Shown here piece by piece: positions 52,628 through 61,984 of a stretch of 64,000 nt of DNA. Under the pieces are notes generated by a model. That model ran no database searches. It saw only the letters and a list, made by a program, of their open reading frames with translations, and was not told the origin of the DNA. A program made the translations under genes and the position numbers. The DNA lies in NCBI RefSeq assembly GCF_030053895.1, contig NZ_CP125781.1:992001-1056000 (forward strand). The letters run 5' to 3'. The stretch's first letter is position 1. Each line of letters begins with the position of its first letter. This stretch comes from Trabulsiella odontotermitis. Lineage in GTDB: Bacteria; Pseudomonadota; Gammaproteobacteria; Enterobacterales; Enterobacteriaceae.

Positions 52628-53836
52628 ATGAAATGCAACATCGCGTATCTGGCGTTGGCCGTCTGGAGCGGTGCGTTCGCCGTGACCGCCAGCGCTGACT
52701 GCCTGACCTGGGACTGCCAGCAGATGCAGGACATCAAAACACAAATCACCCATCACGATGGCCGCTATACGGCGGCCTGGCAGGCGCTGCAAAAACAGGC
52801 CGATGCGGCGCTGGTGCATCCGCGCTGGTCGGTAGCGGATAAAACCCTGACCCCGGCGTCGGGCGATAAGCACGACTATTTCAGCTTCGGCCCCTACTGG
52901 TGGCCGGACCCGGACAGCAAAGACGGTCTGCCGTACATCCGCAAAGATGGTCAGATCAACCCGGATTCGAAAACCAGCGCCACCGACAGCAAACGGATGG
53001 TGCAGTTTTCCGATGACGTGCGCGCGCTGACGCTCGCCTGGTATTACAGCGGTGAGGCGAAATATGCACAGAAAGCGCAGCAGATGCTGCGCGCGTGGTT
53101 CCTCGACGCTAACACCCGTATGAACCCGCACCTGAAATACGCGCAGGCGATCCCGGGGATCGTCGATGGGCGTGGCATCGGCATCATTGATACCCGCGTG
53201 CTGATCGACGTGGCGGACAGCATCGCGCTGCTTGCTACGGCGGATCAGATCCCGTCCGCTGATCTGGCGGGGTATCAGAAATGGTATGCCGACTACACCG
53301 CGTGGCTGAAAACCAGTCGTAACGGCTTTGAGGAGGCGAACTGGTACAACAATCACGGCGCGTGGTATGACGCGCAGGTGACGGCGTTTTCCCTGTTTAC
53401 CGGCGACAACGCCGCCGCCGCAACCCAGGTCGACATCTTCACTCTGCGCCATCTGGCCTCGCAGGTGAACAGCAAAGGTGAAATTACCTCGGAACTGGAA
53501 CGTACCCGCTCTTTCCATTACAGCAACTTTGCGCTGGCAGCCTATGCGCGCATGGGGCGCTACGGCGAAAAGCTCAACACCGATGTCTGGGGATTTGAAC
53601 TCGACGGGCGCACGATGAAAAAAGCGTTCGCGTTGGTCAGTGATCAGACCGGGAAATCGCCACAGGCGTGGCCGTTTGAGGAACTGCGTTATCTGCCATC
53701 CGAAGCGACGGGTCCGATGCTGGCGGCGGCGAGAGCGTATAAAGACGCGACGTTTGTCGAGAGCGCGCGCTTGCTGGCGGACGAAAATCCGCAGGATATC
53801 AATCTGCTGATCCCCGGATCGGTACTGGTGAAATAG
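52628..53836 (+). CDS. exported alginate-lyase-fold polysaccharide lyase (PL5/PL38-like)
   Basis: 402 residues from the ATG 14 bp after the KdgM stop. The signal peptide ends near TASA, so it is periplasmic. Alpha-barrel lyase with active-site motifs WYNNHGAWYDAQ (Asn-His) and SELERTRSFHYSNF (Arg, His, Tyr). The fold covers alginate lyases and glucuronan lyases; the NNHGxWYD form reminds me more of PL38 than of AlgL. It would cleave a uronate polymer by beta-elimination, leaving 4,5-unsaturated ends. Precise substrate (alginate, glucuronan or other) cannot be decided. Confidence 0.82.
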   Translation: MKCNIAYLALAVWSGAFAVTASADCLTWDCQQMQDIKTQITHHDGRYTAAWQALQKQADAALVHPRWSVADKTLTPASGDKHDYFSFGPYWWPDPDSKDGLPYIRKDGQINPDSKTSATDSKRMVQFSDDVRALTLAWYYSGEAKYAQKAQQMLRAWFLDANTRMNPHLKYAQAIPGIVDGRGIGIIDTRVLIDVADSIALLATADQIPSADLAGYQKWYADYTAWLKTSRNGFEEANWYNNHGAWYDAQVTAFSLFTGDNAAAATQVDIFTLRHLASQVNSKGEITSELERTRSFHYSNFALAAYARMGRYGEKLNTDVWGFELDGRTMKKAFALVSDQTGKSPQAWPFEELRYLPSEATGPMLAAARAYKDATFVESARLLADENPQDINLLIPGSVLVK

Positions 53837-53847
53837 GCAGGACAGGG

Positions 53848-55785
53848 ATGAAACAATTTACCGATGCGCAGATCCAGTTAGCGCGCCAGCGCGTGACGCC
53901 GGAAATCGTCAACGCGTTGATCGCCCGTAACCGGGAGGTGATTGATAACGACATTCTGGTCCCGGAAACGGGTTGCGCGACCTGGAATCACTACTTTTTC
54001 TGCCCGAACCACAGCGTCCGGCTGATCTGGGATCGTCATTCACCGGGGCGGCATCGCTGCCCCATCGATGGCGCGACGTTTTCCGGAGAACCGTACGACG
54101 GCGCCTGGTGGCGCTGGCTGAACGGACTTAATGCCAGAGCCTGCTACGAACTGGCGGTGCTCTGGCTGCTGACCGACGATCCCCGCTGGCTGGAGAAGGT
54201 GGTCGCACTTCTGATGCGCTACGCGCAGTTTTACCCGGACTACGAAGAACATGGCGGTATTCCCTATAACGGGCCGGGCAAGGCCAATGCCCAGACGTTG
54301 TGCGAGGCGAACTGCCACGCCGATTTTGCCCGCGGGTTTGACATCATCCGCGGGCAACTGACCCAAACGCAGGAGCGCTACATCGCGGAACGGTTGCTGT
54401 GCTGCGGCGCAGAGTTTCTGATGGCTCATCGCTGCAATCAGATCCACAACCACGAAGTAAAGATCGGTGCCACCATCGGCATCATCGGCGCGGTGCTGGG
54501 AAACGATCGTTATCTCGATTTCGCCGTCAGGAGCCCGTACGGCCTGCAGTATCAACTGGAGCATGCCCTGTCGGCGGGCGGGTTGTGGTTTGAGGGATCG
54601 GTTCATTATCACTACTACGCGCTGGAAGCCTTTTTTGCTTTCGAAAAGGTGGCGCAGGGAAGCCGCTACAGCCTGCTGGATAAGCCCTGGTATCGCCGGA
54701 TGCTGAGCGTGCCGCTACAACTGCTGCTGCCTGACATGACGTTTCCGGCCATCAACGATTGCGTGAAAGGGCAGGAGCGGCCAGGTCACCCGGATATCTA
54801 CGAATTCGCCTGGCAGGTTTATCGCGAACCGGAATATGGCGCGCTGCTGTCGTGGCTGTACAGCACCCGCCCGCGCGATAACATCGACGCGCTGTTTTAC
54901 GGCGTGGCGCTACCGGAGCAACATTTACAACCGCCGGAAGGGCATCTGCATGCGCCGGATCTCGGTTTAACCCTCATCCGCACCACGCCGGGAGATGCGG
55001 TGTGCATCAACCATCTGCCCTACGGTGGTGAGCACGATCATTACGCCAGCCTGGATCTGATCGTCTACCGTGATGGTAAACCGCTCCTGCCCGATCTCGG
55101 CACCACCGGCTACGGCGCGCCGCTGCATTATGGCTATTACAAAAACACCTTTTCTCATAGTACGCTGTGCGTGAACGGGAAAAATCAGCCGCCGTCGAAT
55201 CCGCAGGTCGTCAACTGGGCAGAAAACAGTGCGGAAGCTCGCCTGGTGGCTGAGGTGGACTGGCGGCAGCCAATCACCATGCCGGACAGCAAAACCCGTG
55301 TCGAATGGGATGATGCGGCGTATCAGGATGTGAGCTTTCGCCGCCATGTGGTGGTGACGGATCGCTGGCTGATTGATGTGCACGAAGTCGATAACCCGCA
55401 TCAGCAGCAGGTGGATTCGGTGTGGCATCTCAACGCCGCGCCTGCGGGTGACAGCACAGCGGGGTGTTGTTTTCCGCATGTCCAGACTATCCGTCAGACG
55501 CCACTGACGGGTGCCGCCGATCTCTTTTACGCCGCCGCCACACCACTGCACGTGCACTGTTTTTCCGGCGGTGAGACGACGTTAATTCAGGCGCGCGGTC
55601 CCGATAATCCGTCAACCTCGGATCTGGCGTACGTGATCCTGCGGGCCTCGCAGCGCCGTATCGTTCACGTCTGCGTGTTCGATTTTACCGGCAGCGGCGA
55701 GATTTGCGTGGGGTGGGAGAACGGCACGCTGCGCGTTGAAGAAGCGCGTTCGGGCTATTCCTGCGCGCTGGAGGTAAACGCGTAA
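53848..55785 (+). CDS. heparinase II/III-family polysaccharide lyase, cytoplasmic
   Basis: 645 residues without signal peptide, so likely cytoplasmic exolyase. An N-terminal (alpha/alpha) toroid with CNQIHNHEVKIGATIG (Asn-His) and GGLWFEGSVHYHYYALEAF is followed by a heparinase II/III beta-sandwich (PYGGEHDHYASLDLIVYRDGKPLLPDLGTTGY, with KNTFSHSTLCVNGKNQ). Relatives in PL15/PL17/PL12 release unsaturated monosaccharides from oligouronides. It would act after import, feeding the KdgF-like enzyme. Eleven bp after the exported lyase. The last 31 bp overlap the convergent EAL-domain gene. Confidence 0.85.
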   Translation: MKQFTDAQIQLARQRVTPEIVNALIARNREVIDNDILVPETGCATWNHYFFCPNHSVRLIWDRHSPGRHRCPIDGATFSGEPYDGAWWRWLNGLNARACYELAVLWLLTDDPRWLEKVVALLMRYAQFYPDYEEHGGIPYNGPGKANAQTLCEANCHADFARGFDIIRGQLTQTQERYIAERLLCCGAEFLMAHRCNQIHNHEVKIGATIGIIGAVLGNDRYLDFAVRSPYGLQYQLEHALSAGGLWFEGSVHYHYYALEAFFAFEKVAQGSRYSLLDKPWYRRMLSVPLQLLLPDMTFPAINDCVKGQERPGHPDIYEFAWQVYREPEYGALLSWLYSTRPRDNIDALFYGVALPEQHLQPPEGHLHAPDLGLTLIRTTPGDAVCINHLPYGGEHDHYASLDLIVYRDGKPLLPDLGTTGYGAPLHYGYYKNTFSHSTLCVNGKNQPPSNPQVVNWAENSAEARLVAEVDWRQPITMPDSKTRVEWDDAAYQDVSFRRHVVVTDRWLIDVHEVDNPHQQQVDSVWHLNAAPAGDSTAGCCFPHVQTIRQTPLTGAADLFYAAATPLHVHCFSGGETTLIQARGPDNPSTSDLAYVILRASQRRIVHVCVFDFTGSGEICVGWENGTLRVEEARSGYSCALEVNA

Positions 55786-56504
55786 CCAACGTGCTTCAGC
55801 AGTGGCGGGGCGGGCATATGCGACATCAGGGTTTCAATGCTACTCTCCCGCCACAGCAGCCCTTGCAGCGCAAACCAGGGCATCTCTTCAAGCCACTGGC
55901 GATGGGCGGGCGTTTCGACGCCCTCCACAATCACCTGATGCTGATTAGCGCTGAAAAAACGCAGCAGGGAAGACATCAACTCCTGGCCGTTCTTTTTCTC
56001 AAACAGGCTCCACAGCAGGCATTTGTCGGTTTTGATAAAGCGGAAGGGCTGCACCGCCAGTGCGCTGAATCCGGCGTAACCGGCGCCGAAATCATCCAGC
56101 CAGAACGAGTACTTTTCGCTGATCGCCCGGGTGACCGGGCTGTGTTTGATCAGCGTGCCGGAGAACTCGTTGATCTCAAAATGCAGGCAATGCAGTTCGC
56201 TCACGCATTCGGCGACAAAGTCATTATCCAGCACCATCAGCGTTTGTTCGTCGATGTTCAGCGTCACCATCACGTCGTGACGCTGAAACCACGCCTGGTG
56301 GCGGCGAACCAGCGCGATTTGCTCCAGCAAAATGTCCTGACGCAGACCGGGGGAGGCGGCGCTAAAAAATTGCTCAACTTGTGAAAAACCGCTGTGTTTC
56401 AGCGGATCGAGCCGCGAAAGGCACTCCACGGCGATCAGCTTTCCTTCACGATTAAACATCGGCTGAAAAACGTAGCGCATCCCGGTAGGTTTACTGATCA
56501 TCAT
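55755..56504 (-). CDS. EAL-domain protein, probable c-di-GMP phosphodiesterase
   Basis: 249 residues, a stand-alone EAL domain. The EAL motif reads ECLSR (AVECLSRLDPLKH); later metal and catalytic motifs are recognisable: LNIDEQT (Asn), FEINEFSG (Glu), LDDFGAGYAGFSAL, IKTDK, VEGVET and LQGLLW. The key acid residues appear retained, so activity is possible. Short EAL proteins occur in enterobacterial fimbrial loci (for example beside Salmonella fim). It is 24 bp downstream of the adhesin gene on the same strand and probably belongs to the fimbrial operon. Confidence 0.85.
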   Translation of the reverse strand: MMISKPTGMRYVFQPMFNREGKLIAVECLSRLDPLKHSGFSQVEQFFSAASPGLRQDILLEQIALVRRHQAWFQRHDVMVTLNIDEQTLMVLDNDFVAECVSELHCLHFEINEFSGTLIKHSPVTRAISEKYSFWLDDFGAGYAGFSALAVQPFRFIKTDKCLLWSLFEKKNGQELMSSLLRFFSANQHQVIVEGVETPAHRQWLEEMPWFALQGLLWRESSIETLMSHMPAPPLLKHVGYAFTSSAQE

Positions 56505-56528
56505 GATGATTTCCTGACGCGTCTTCGG

Positions 56529-57572
56529 TTATTTGAACGTCACATCGATATTGGCGGAGGCATTGAACACCCCCTCTTTCGGCGTTGCGCTCAGCCATTT
56601 CAGGCTGGCCAGAAAGTTGGTGCTAATCACGCTGCCATTAACGTAGCCCAGCGGCACCGGCGTTTTCAGCGGGATCCAACTGGTGGGGTTATCCGCCGGT
56701 GAAATCAAAATCCCAAAACCGCTGTTGGTGGTTGGCAGAATAGTGGTGGTGTCCTGCGTCGGATAGGTGGTGCTGAAACTTGCCATCAGCGTCTGCCCCT
56801 GACAGTCCTGCCCGGCGCCGGTCAGGTTTGCCTGTACCGAGAACGGCACCTGTTTTTCGATTTTCCCGGTCACCGCGTTACGCGCCGGGATCTTGCCGAA
56901 ATTCACCACCGTACCGTTGTTGGCGACCACGGTGACTTGCGGATTGCAGGAGATAAAACGGATATTACCCAGCCCGGCGATGTAAGCGCGGAAGTTGCTG
57001 TTGGGACGGCTGTTGAGCCCGCCGACGCCATCAACCTGGAACAGCGCATACTGCGCGTTATCCGTGATCTGCCCGTTCTGCGGCGGCTGCTGACCGGTGG
57101 CTTTGATATAGACCGAATATTCTACCGTGACTGTCTGGGATTGCGCGGGCGATCGACAACCGCCAAAGCCGTTCGGGCGGCAGGTGGTGCCCGGGCCGAC
57201 CAGCGTTTTCGCCGACGGCGACGGTTTATGGTCCACGCTATGGTAGGTGACGCCCACTTCCAGCGATTTATGGATCGACTGCATCAGGGTGGTTGGATCC
57301 CAGTACAGATAAGCATCTTCGCCTTTCGGGTAGCCGTCGGTGTCTTCGCATTTAAAGGTCGACGTGAAGATTTGCGAACGCCACAGCAGTGACCCTGCCG
57401 TCAGGCTGGAGGTTGACACCACAATTGGTTTGTCCAGCGTAATGACCTGCTTCACGCTATTGGTGCCTGCTTCTTTGCAGGAGAGCGCGAAGCTTTTCAG
57501 TGGCAGCGAGGCGGCGAGCAGGGTTAACAGGATAAGCCCTGGCCGGGAGAGTTTTTGCGTGAATCGCATCAT
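56529..57572 (-). CDS. fimbrial tip adhesin / minor subunit
   Basis: About 347 residues. The signal peptide ends at SFA, then LSCKEAG begins an N-terminal lectin-like domain with paired cysteines. The C-terminal pilin domain starts near NPQVTVVANNGTVVNFG and ends with the chaperone-binding strand NASANIDVTFK. Two ATG codons and an in-frame TTG compete; AAGGAA fits the ATGs. Last structural gene of a major subunit-chaperone-usher-adhesin operon. Receptor unknown. Confidence 0.83.
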   Translation of the reverse strand: MMRFTQKLSRPGLILLTLLAASLPLKSFALSCKEAGTNSVKQVITLDKPIVVSTSSLTAGSLLWRSQIFTSTFKCEDTDGYPKGEDAYLYWDPTTLMQSIHKSLEVGVTYHSVDHKPSPSAKTLVGPGTTCRPNGFGGCRSPAQSQTVTVEYSVYIKATGQQPPQNGQITDNAQYALFQVDGVGGLNSRPNSNFRAYIAGLGNIRFISCNPQVTVVANNGTVVNFGKIPARNAVTGKIEKQVPFSVQANLTGAGQDCQGQTLMASFSTTYPTQDTTTILPTTNSGFGILISPADNPTSWIPLKTPVPLGYVNGSVISTNFLASLKWLSATPKEGVFNASANIDVTFK

Positions 57573-57582
57573 CAAGGTTCCT

Positions 57583-60195
57583 TTATTTTATGCTGCAGGT
57601 CAGGGTGACTTCCTGATAACCACCCGGTTTATCAGTATCCACAGGCGGCAACGGCGGCACGGTCATCATGCAGGACTGCCCGGCGTTATCGCCCCATTTC
57701 ATTCGCAGTTTCTCGCCGCTTTCGACGCCAGAGACATACGCTTTCCCCTGGGTGCCGACGATACCAATGCTGCTGCCCTGGGCATTGAAAATGGTCGCGC
57801 CAATCAGCGGCGACTCGCCGTTATCGAGCGTGCTGTGAATAAGCAGGCTCTGGCCGGTATGGGTTTCAAACACCACTTTGCCGATCGCGCGCTGGGTCGG
57901 GACGATGTCTTTCGCCGCCAGCGGGATGTCAAGACCATTGCCGATATCCGAGGTGCGCAGCGCGACACGGTTGTGGCGGTATGGCATCGCGGAGGTCTGC
58001 ACGGCGTAACCGAAGCGGTCGATGGCGGCGCCCGGCTGGTTTTCCAGACGCACGCCCTGCGCGTTTTTGGCCTCAACCAGCACGAAGGTGTTCTGCAACG
58101 GCTGCGACAGGGTAACGCCGCCCGCATGCATTACCACGCCGCCCGCCACGTTCAGTGAGGTCTGCTGATAACGCGCGTTGTAGCTGTGACCGACGTCAAT
58201 ATTGCCTGCGCTGCCCTGATAACCGAGATTCGCCAGGCTGGTGTCGCCGCCATGCTGCGTATGTCCGGTCTGGAGGAAATAATTCATGCGGTTGTCATCC
58301 AGCAGTGTGCCGCTCAGGCCAGTGCTGTAACCATCGCCACTCTGCTTGCTGTGGGTGAGGTTGGCGCTCAGCGTCATATCGCGGTTGTGGTCAAAGACGC
58401 TGAACGGAATCGACAGGTTGAGGTTTACGCTGTTGTCACTGTAGCCGTAGTTGCTGCGGCTGTTCTGGTAAAACACGCTGTAACTGACATTGCTCCAGGT
58501 GCTGCTGAAGCCGGTCTGCACAGTGCGGTCGTAGGCCGAGGTACCCCAGTAGTTCTGACGGCTGAGGATGGCGTACAGCGAGGCGCCGGCGATGTGCTGG
58601 TTCACCGACAGCTGAATGCGCTGGCGCTTGTTGTTGTAGCGCTGCGTGTCGTAATACTTGCGTTGCTGGTTTGCCCAGTCCGGCAGGCCGTTCGGGTTGT
58701 TATCTTGATCGTAATACTGCGTGCGGTAGAAGCCGTTGGCCCAGCTTGCGCGCTCGGCAATGGCGTCCGAAAAGTCGTAATAGCCGGAGGTGGAATAGCG
58801 GTAACCGGCAAGCTGAAATTCGGTTCCCAGTTCGTTCAGCGCTTTGGCGTAGAGAAAACGGAAACTCGCCCCGCGCTTGCTGTCGCCAGAGGCCAGATCG
58901 GTATCTGACCAGGCGGCATCCACCGAGGCGGCGCCCAGCACACCGAGGTTTGAGCCGACGCCGAGCACGCCGGAGCGATAATGTTCGGCAAACAGCAGAC
59001 CGCCGTACGGCGTCAGGTCATAACGCATGCCGTGCGAAAAAGTGCCCTGCACAAATTGCGGCTGATAGCGGCTGGTGCCGTCGTGGTATTTCCCGGCGGT
59101 GAACTGATACTCCCACATCCCTTCGCGCAGCATGTTCGGTACGGATGAATAGGGGACGGAAAAGCTGTGGCGCGCGCCGTCCGCTTCGATAACCGTCACC
59201 GCCAGATCGCCGCTCAGCGTGCTCGGGTAGATATCGGTAAGCGCAAACGGGCCGGGTGGCACCATGGTGCTGTAAACCGTATAGCCGTTCTGGCGCACTT
59301 CAACACGCGCGTTGGTGTTCGCCACGCCGCGCACCACCGGGGCATAGCCGCGCAGGCTATCCGGCAGCATTTCGGGAATACTGGCGATTTGCACGCCGCG
59401 GAACTGGAAACTGTCGAACACGTCGTTGCTGGTATTGCTCTGACCAATCTGCAAACGGCTGCGCCACGGCACAATGTCGGTTTCCGCCCAACTGGAGACG
59501 GAGTGCCACTCCTCGTTTTGCCCCGGTTGTTTGGAGAGCGTCGAGTTATTGCGAAAACGCCACGCGCCGAGGTTTGCCCCGTTGTTCAGGGAGAGAAACG
59601 CGTAGTCGCCCTGGCGGGTGCTGCCGCCATCGGTATAACGGCTGTGATCGCCGCTGAAGGTGTAGTTCACATAGGCGGCGTTAATGCCGTCGTCATACAT
59701 GCGGGGCGAGATAGCCCCTTGCGGACGCGGCTCCATGTGGGTTTGCGGAACGGAAATATCCAGCTCCTGCAGGCCGGCGTTCCAGCTGAGCGTACTGCCG
59801 GGAATATGTTTAACGATGTCGTAGCAGGCGTCGCTGTCTGCTGCGTCCGGCAGCAGAACGCCATATTCGCGATAATCATCCGCGCTCAGGCAAAATGTGC
59901 CTGGCGCATCTGGCTGGCGCTTTTTAAATTCAATTTCACGGTGGTCGACGCGTTTTTGGTTGATATAGATATCGAACGGATAACGCCCCGGCAAAATATC
60001 ATCGCCATTGGCCAGATCTTTCACCAGCGCGACGTTATCTTCACCGTGAATAAACGAGGTATTGAACTGTTCTTCCGCGTAAGAAAAGGGCGTCACTAAC
60101 CATGGCATCGCTGAAACATACAGCGTACAGCGGATGCGGGAAGCCAGACGTCGTGGTGACGTCGCCATTTTTTGAGCGCGTGCCATTGAGTTCAT
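57583..60195 (-). CDS. fimbrial outer-membrane usher (FimD family)
   Basis: 870 residues, usual usher length. N-terminal domain EEQFNTSFIHGED follows a long signal region; NGYTVYSTMVPPGPFALTDIYPSTLSGDLAVTVIEADG is the plug-region motif, and the C-terminal domains carry GQSCMMTVPPLPP with the conserved cysteines. It forms the 24-strand pore through which chaperone-bound subunits are polymerised. Several in-frame ATGs near the start leave the exact N-terminus uncertain. Confidence 0.95.
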   Translation of the reverse strand: MNSMARAQKMATSPRRLASRIRCTLYVSAMPWLVTPFSYAEEQFNTSFIHGEDNVALVKDLANGDDILPGRYPFDIYINQKRVDHREIEFKKRQPDAPGTFCLSADDYREYGVLLPDAADSDACYDIVKHIPGSTLSWNAGLQELDISVPQTHMEPRPQGAISPRMYDDGINAAYVNYTFSGDHSRYTDGGSTRQGDYAFLSLNNGANLGAWRFRNNSTLSKQPGQNEEWHSVSSWAETDIVPWRSRLQIGQSNTSNDVFDSFQFRGVQIASIPEMLPDSLRGYAPVVRGVANTNARVEVRQNGYTVYSTMVPPGPFALTDIYPSTLSGDLAVTVIEADGARHSFSVPYSSVPNMLREGMWEYQFTAGKYHDGTSRYQPQFVQGTFSHGMRYDLTPYGGLLFAEHYRSGVLGVGSNLGVLGAASVDAAWSDTDLASGDSKRGASFRFLYAKALNELGTEFQLAGYRYSTSGYYDFSDAIAERASWANGFYRTQYYDQDNNPNGLPDWANQQRKYYDTQRYNNKRQRIQLSVNQHIAGASLYAILSRQNYWGTSAYDRTVQTGFSSTWSNVSYSVFYQNSRSNYGYSDNSVNLNLSIPFSVFDHNRDMTLSANLTHSKQSGDGYSTGLSGTLLDDNRMNYFLQTGHTQHGGDTSLANLGYQGSAGNIDVGHSYNARYQQTSLNVAGGVVMHAGGVTLSQPLQNTFVLVEAKNAQGVRLENQPGAAIDRFGYAVQTSAMPYRHNRVALRTSDIGNGLDIPLAAKDIVPTQRAIGKVVFETHTGQSLLIHSTLDNGESPLIGATIFNAQGSSIGIVGTQGKAYVSGVESGEKLRMKWGDNAGQSCMMTVPPLPPVDTDKPGGYQEVTLTCSIK

Positions 60196-60207
60196 CCCTA
60201 AGCTGAA

Positions 60208-60894
60208 TTATTGAATGCGGGCGTCTTTAACGTCGGTATGACCGCCATAGTCGTTGATAAAGCTGAACGACAGGCTGGTTGCCGCACTGGCGCCAGCAGG
60301 CAATGGAATATTCAGCGTGCCGTTTGGCTTGACCATATCCGCATCGACTTTCCAGGTTTTGTTGCCATTACCTTTCAGCGTCACCACGCCGAACGTCACA
60401 TGCAGCGGACCATTGTTGGTCACGCGCAGCGTATTTCCCTGTTTGCTCCAGCGCAGTGCCTGCGCCTCTTTCAGCAGCGTGGTGTTAATGGATGCCGGGC
60501 GATAAAATAATTTGACGCGGGTTCTGACGGCAATTTGCAGCACGTTTTCTTGTTTTGCCGATGGCGGAATTTCCTGCACGTTAATCCAGTAAACCGTTTC
60601 ACGATCGGCCGGTAATCCGCTGCCGGAATAGATAAAGCGCAAAATAGCGTCTTTATTTCCGGCCAGTTTCAGAATGGGGGGAACAACCTGCATGGGTAAA
60701 TTATTCGGCGTTTTGCTGGCATCGCCGGTATCAAGCCAGGTCTGCACCATCCAGGTTTCGTCCGTGTCATTATGAATAGACAGGGCTGCGGATTTTTCAT
60801 TGCCGTTATAAATAACCCGGGTTTCATCGACCTGAATACCTGCCGAGGCCTGTAAAGACACAAGAAATAAAAGTGATGCCAGTTGCTTTTTCAT
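60208..60894 (-). CDS. periplasmic fimbrial chaperone (FimC/PapD family)
   Basis: 228 residues from the ATG; the frame continues upstream through the end of the major subunit gene without meaning. The signal peptide ends at LQASA. GIQVDETRVIYNGNEKSAAL and the chaperone signature VYWINVQEIPP are followed by VRTRVKLFYRP. Donates a G1 strand to fold subunits and delivers them to the usher. Located between the major subunit and usher genes. Confidence 0.95.
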   Translation of the reverse strand: MKKQLASLLFLVSLQASAGIQVDETRVIYNGNEKSAALSIHNDTDETWMVQTWLDTGDASKTPNNLPMQVVPPILKLAGNKDAILRFIYSGSGLPADRETVYWINVQEIPPSAKQENVLQIAVRTRVKLFYRPASINTTLLKEAQALRWSKQGNTLRVTNNGPLHVTFGVVTLKGNGNKTWKVDADMVKPNGTLNIPLPAGASAATSLSFSFINDYGGHTDVKDARIQ

Positions 60895-60952
60895 TGACTC
60901 AATTCCGTTAAAAGCGCAGACCATCCCTGGTCCGAATGCACAGTTCCGTGGC

Positions 60953-61486
60953 TTATTTGTATTCGATGGTAAAGTTGGCGTTGGCGTTCGCGGTACCCGC
61001 TTCAACCACCTGGTCGAAAGATTTGTAGCGTGCTTTGAGGTTAAAGGTCGCGGTGCCATCGCTGGCGTTCTGTGAGGACGGAGTAATCGTGACCCACGCT
61101 GTGTCGTTGCCAGCGGTCTGGTTGATCGGGATAATTTTCTCGTTGTTATCGAGGATCTCGATACCCACGCCTTTCGCCTGATCCACAGACAGCAGGTTCG
61201 GGTTGCCTGCTACAGTCTGGCCGTCAAAACGCAGGGAGTAATCACCCTGTTCGCATTTCTCCAGACTGATGGTGAAAGCTTTAGACGCTGTCACGTCGCC
61301 AATGTTGGCAAAAGCGGTCGTCGGGTATTTACCGATGAAAACCTGTTTATCCTGATCGCCGGAGACCACATTACAGGTGGATTTCACGATTTCACCGGTG
61401 AATTCAACCTTACCATTGGCTGCATAGGCGTTCATCGCTGTTGCTGACAGGATCAGCGCAGCAGCGGGCAGCAAAATCTTATTCAT
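60953..61486 (-). CDS. major fimbrial subunit (FimA-type pilin)
   Basis: 177 residues. Signal peptide MNKILLPAAALILSATAMNAYA, then GKVEFTGEIVKSTCNVVSGD with the first of two pilin cysteines (second in LEKCEQGDYSL) and the C-terminal FTIEYK strand. Type 1-like pilin. First gene of the operon, with AT-rich control DNA upstream, consistent with its high expression relative to later genes. Confidence 0.94.
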   Translation of the reverse strand: MNKILLPAAALILSATAMNAYAANGKVEFTGEIVKSTCNVVSGDQDKQVFIGKYPTTAFANIGDVTASKAFTISLEKCEQGDYSLRFDGQTVAGNPNLLSVDQAKGVGIEILDNNEKIIPINQTAGNDTAWVTITPSSQNASDGTATFNLKARYKSFDQVVEAGTANANANFTIEYK

Positions 61487-61984
61487 TTTGACTCCATGTA
61501 CTGGTTTAGAAAAATGTCCGCATGGACTGATTGGGCGGGAGGAATTTACATTAAGAATTTTCTTAGATTGATTGTTTTGACGATTCGATTTTCAGGAATT
61601 AATCGCTCAATGCAATGACTGCTGTTGTTGATTTGTGCCTGGCATGAAACATGTCTTTTACTTTATGCACATTTCGGACATTTATTTGCCGGATTATTTT
61701 GCGGTGCAGCGATAATGAATAACCATTCGCATTGTCGTTAATCGATTGATATCAATCGTAGTTCCTGAATCGATAGGCACAAGCAATCATGACGGCAGAT
61801 ATTTTCTGCTACTATGCCGCCATTACTTAATATGTGACGTCTGATTGCCGCTCGCCGATTATTTTATTTCCGCTACGGAAATTATTTTCTTTATTTTTTA
61901 GCATCGTTAATTGCCTCTTTTTTTGCTCCATAACACAAGCAGACGAGTAGTGCTTGATACTGGTATCTAAAGGATAATGACAAA
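61487..61984. promoter_or_regulatory. divergent control region of the fimbrial operon, with palindrome
   Basis: 498 bp, AT-rich, no gene. A 16-bp perfect palindrome CGATTGATATCAATCG lies at 61743-61758, midway between the major pilin and PilZ genes, and is a candidate regulator site. I see no pair of inverted repeats that would mark a fimS-like phase switch, and no recombinase gene nearby. Confidence 0.45.

Noticed and set aside
59167..60099. Long plus-strand frame of 310 codons
   Set aside because: Antisense to the usher gene, no recognisable motif or ribosome site.
61487..61984. Fim-type invertible promoter switch
   Set aside because: No pair of short inverted repeats flanking a promoter and no FimB/FimE-like recombinase gene was seen.
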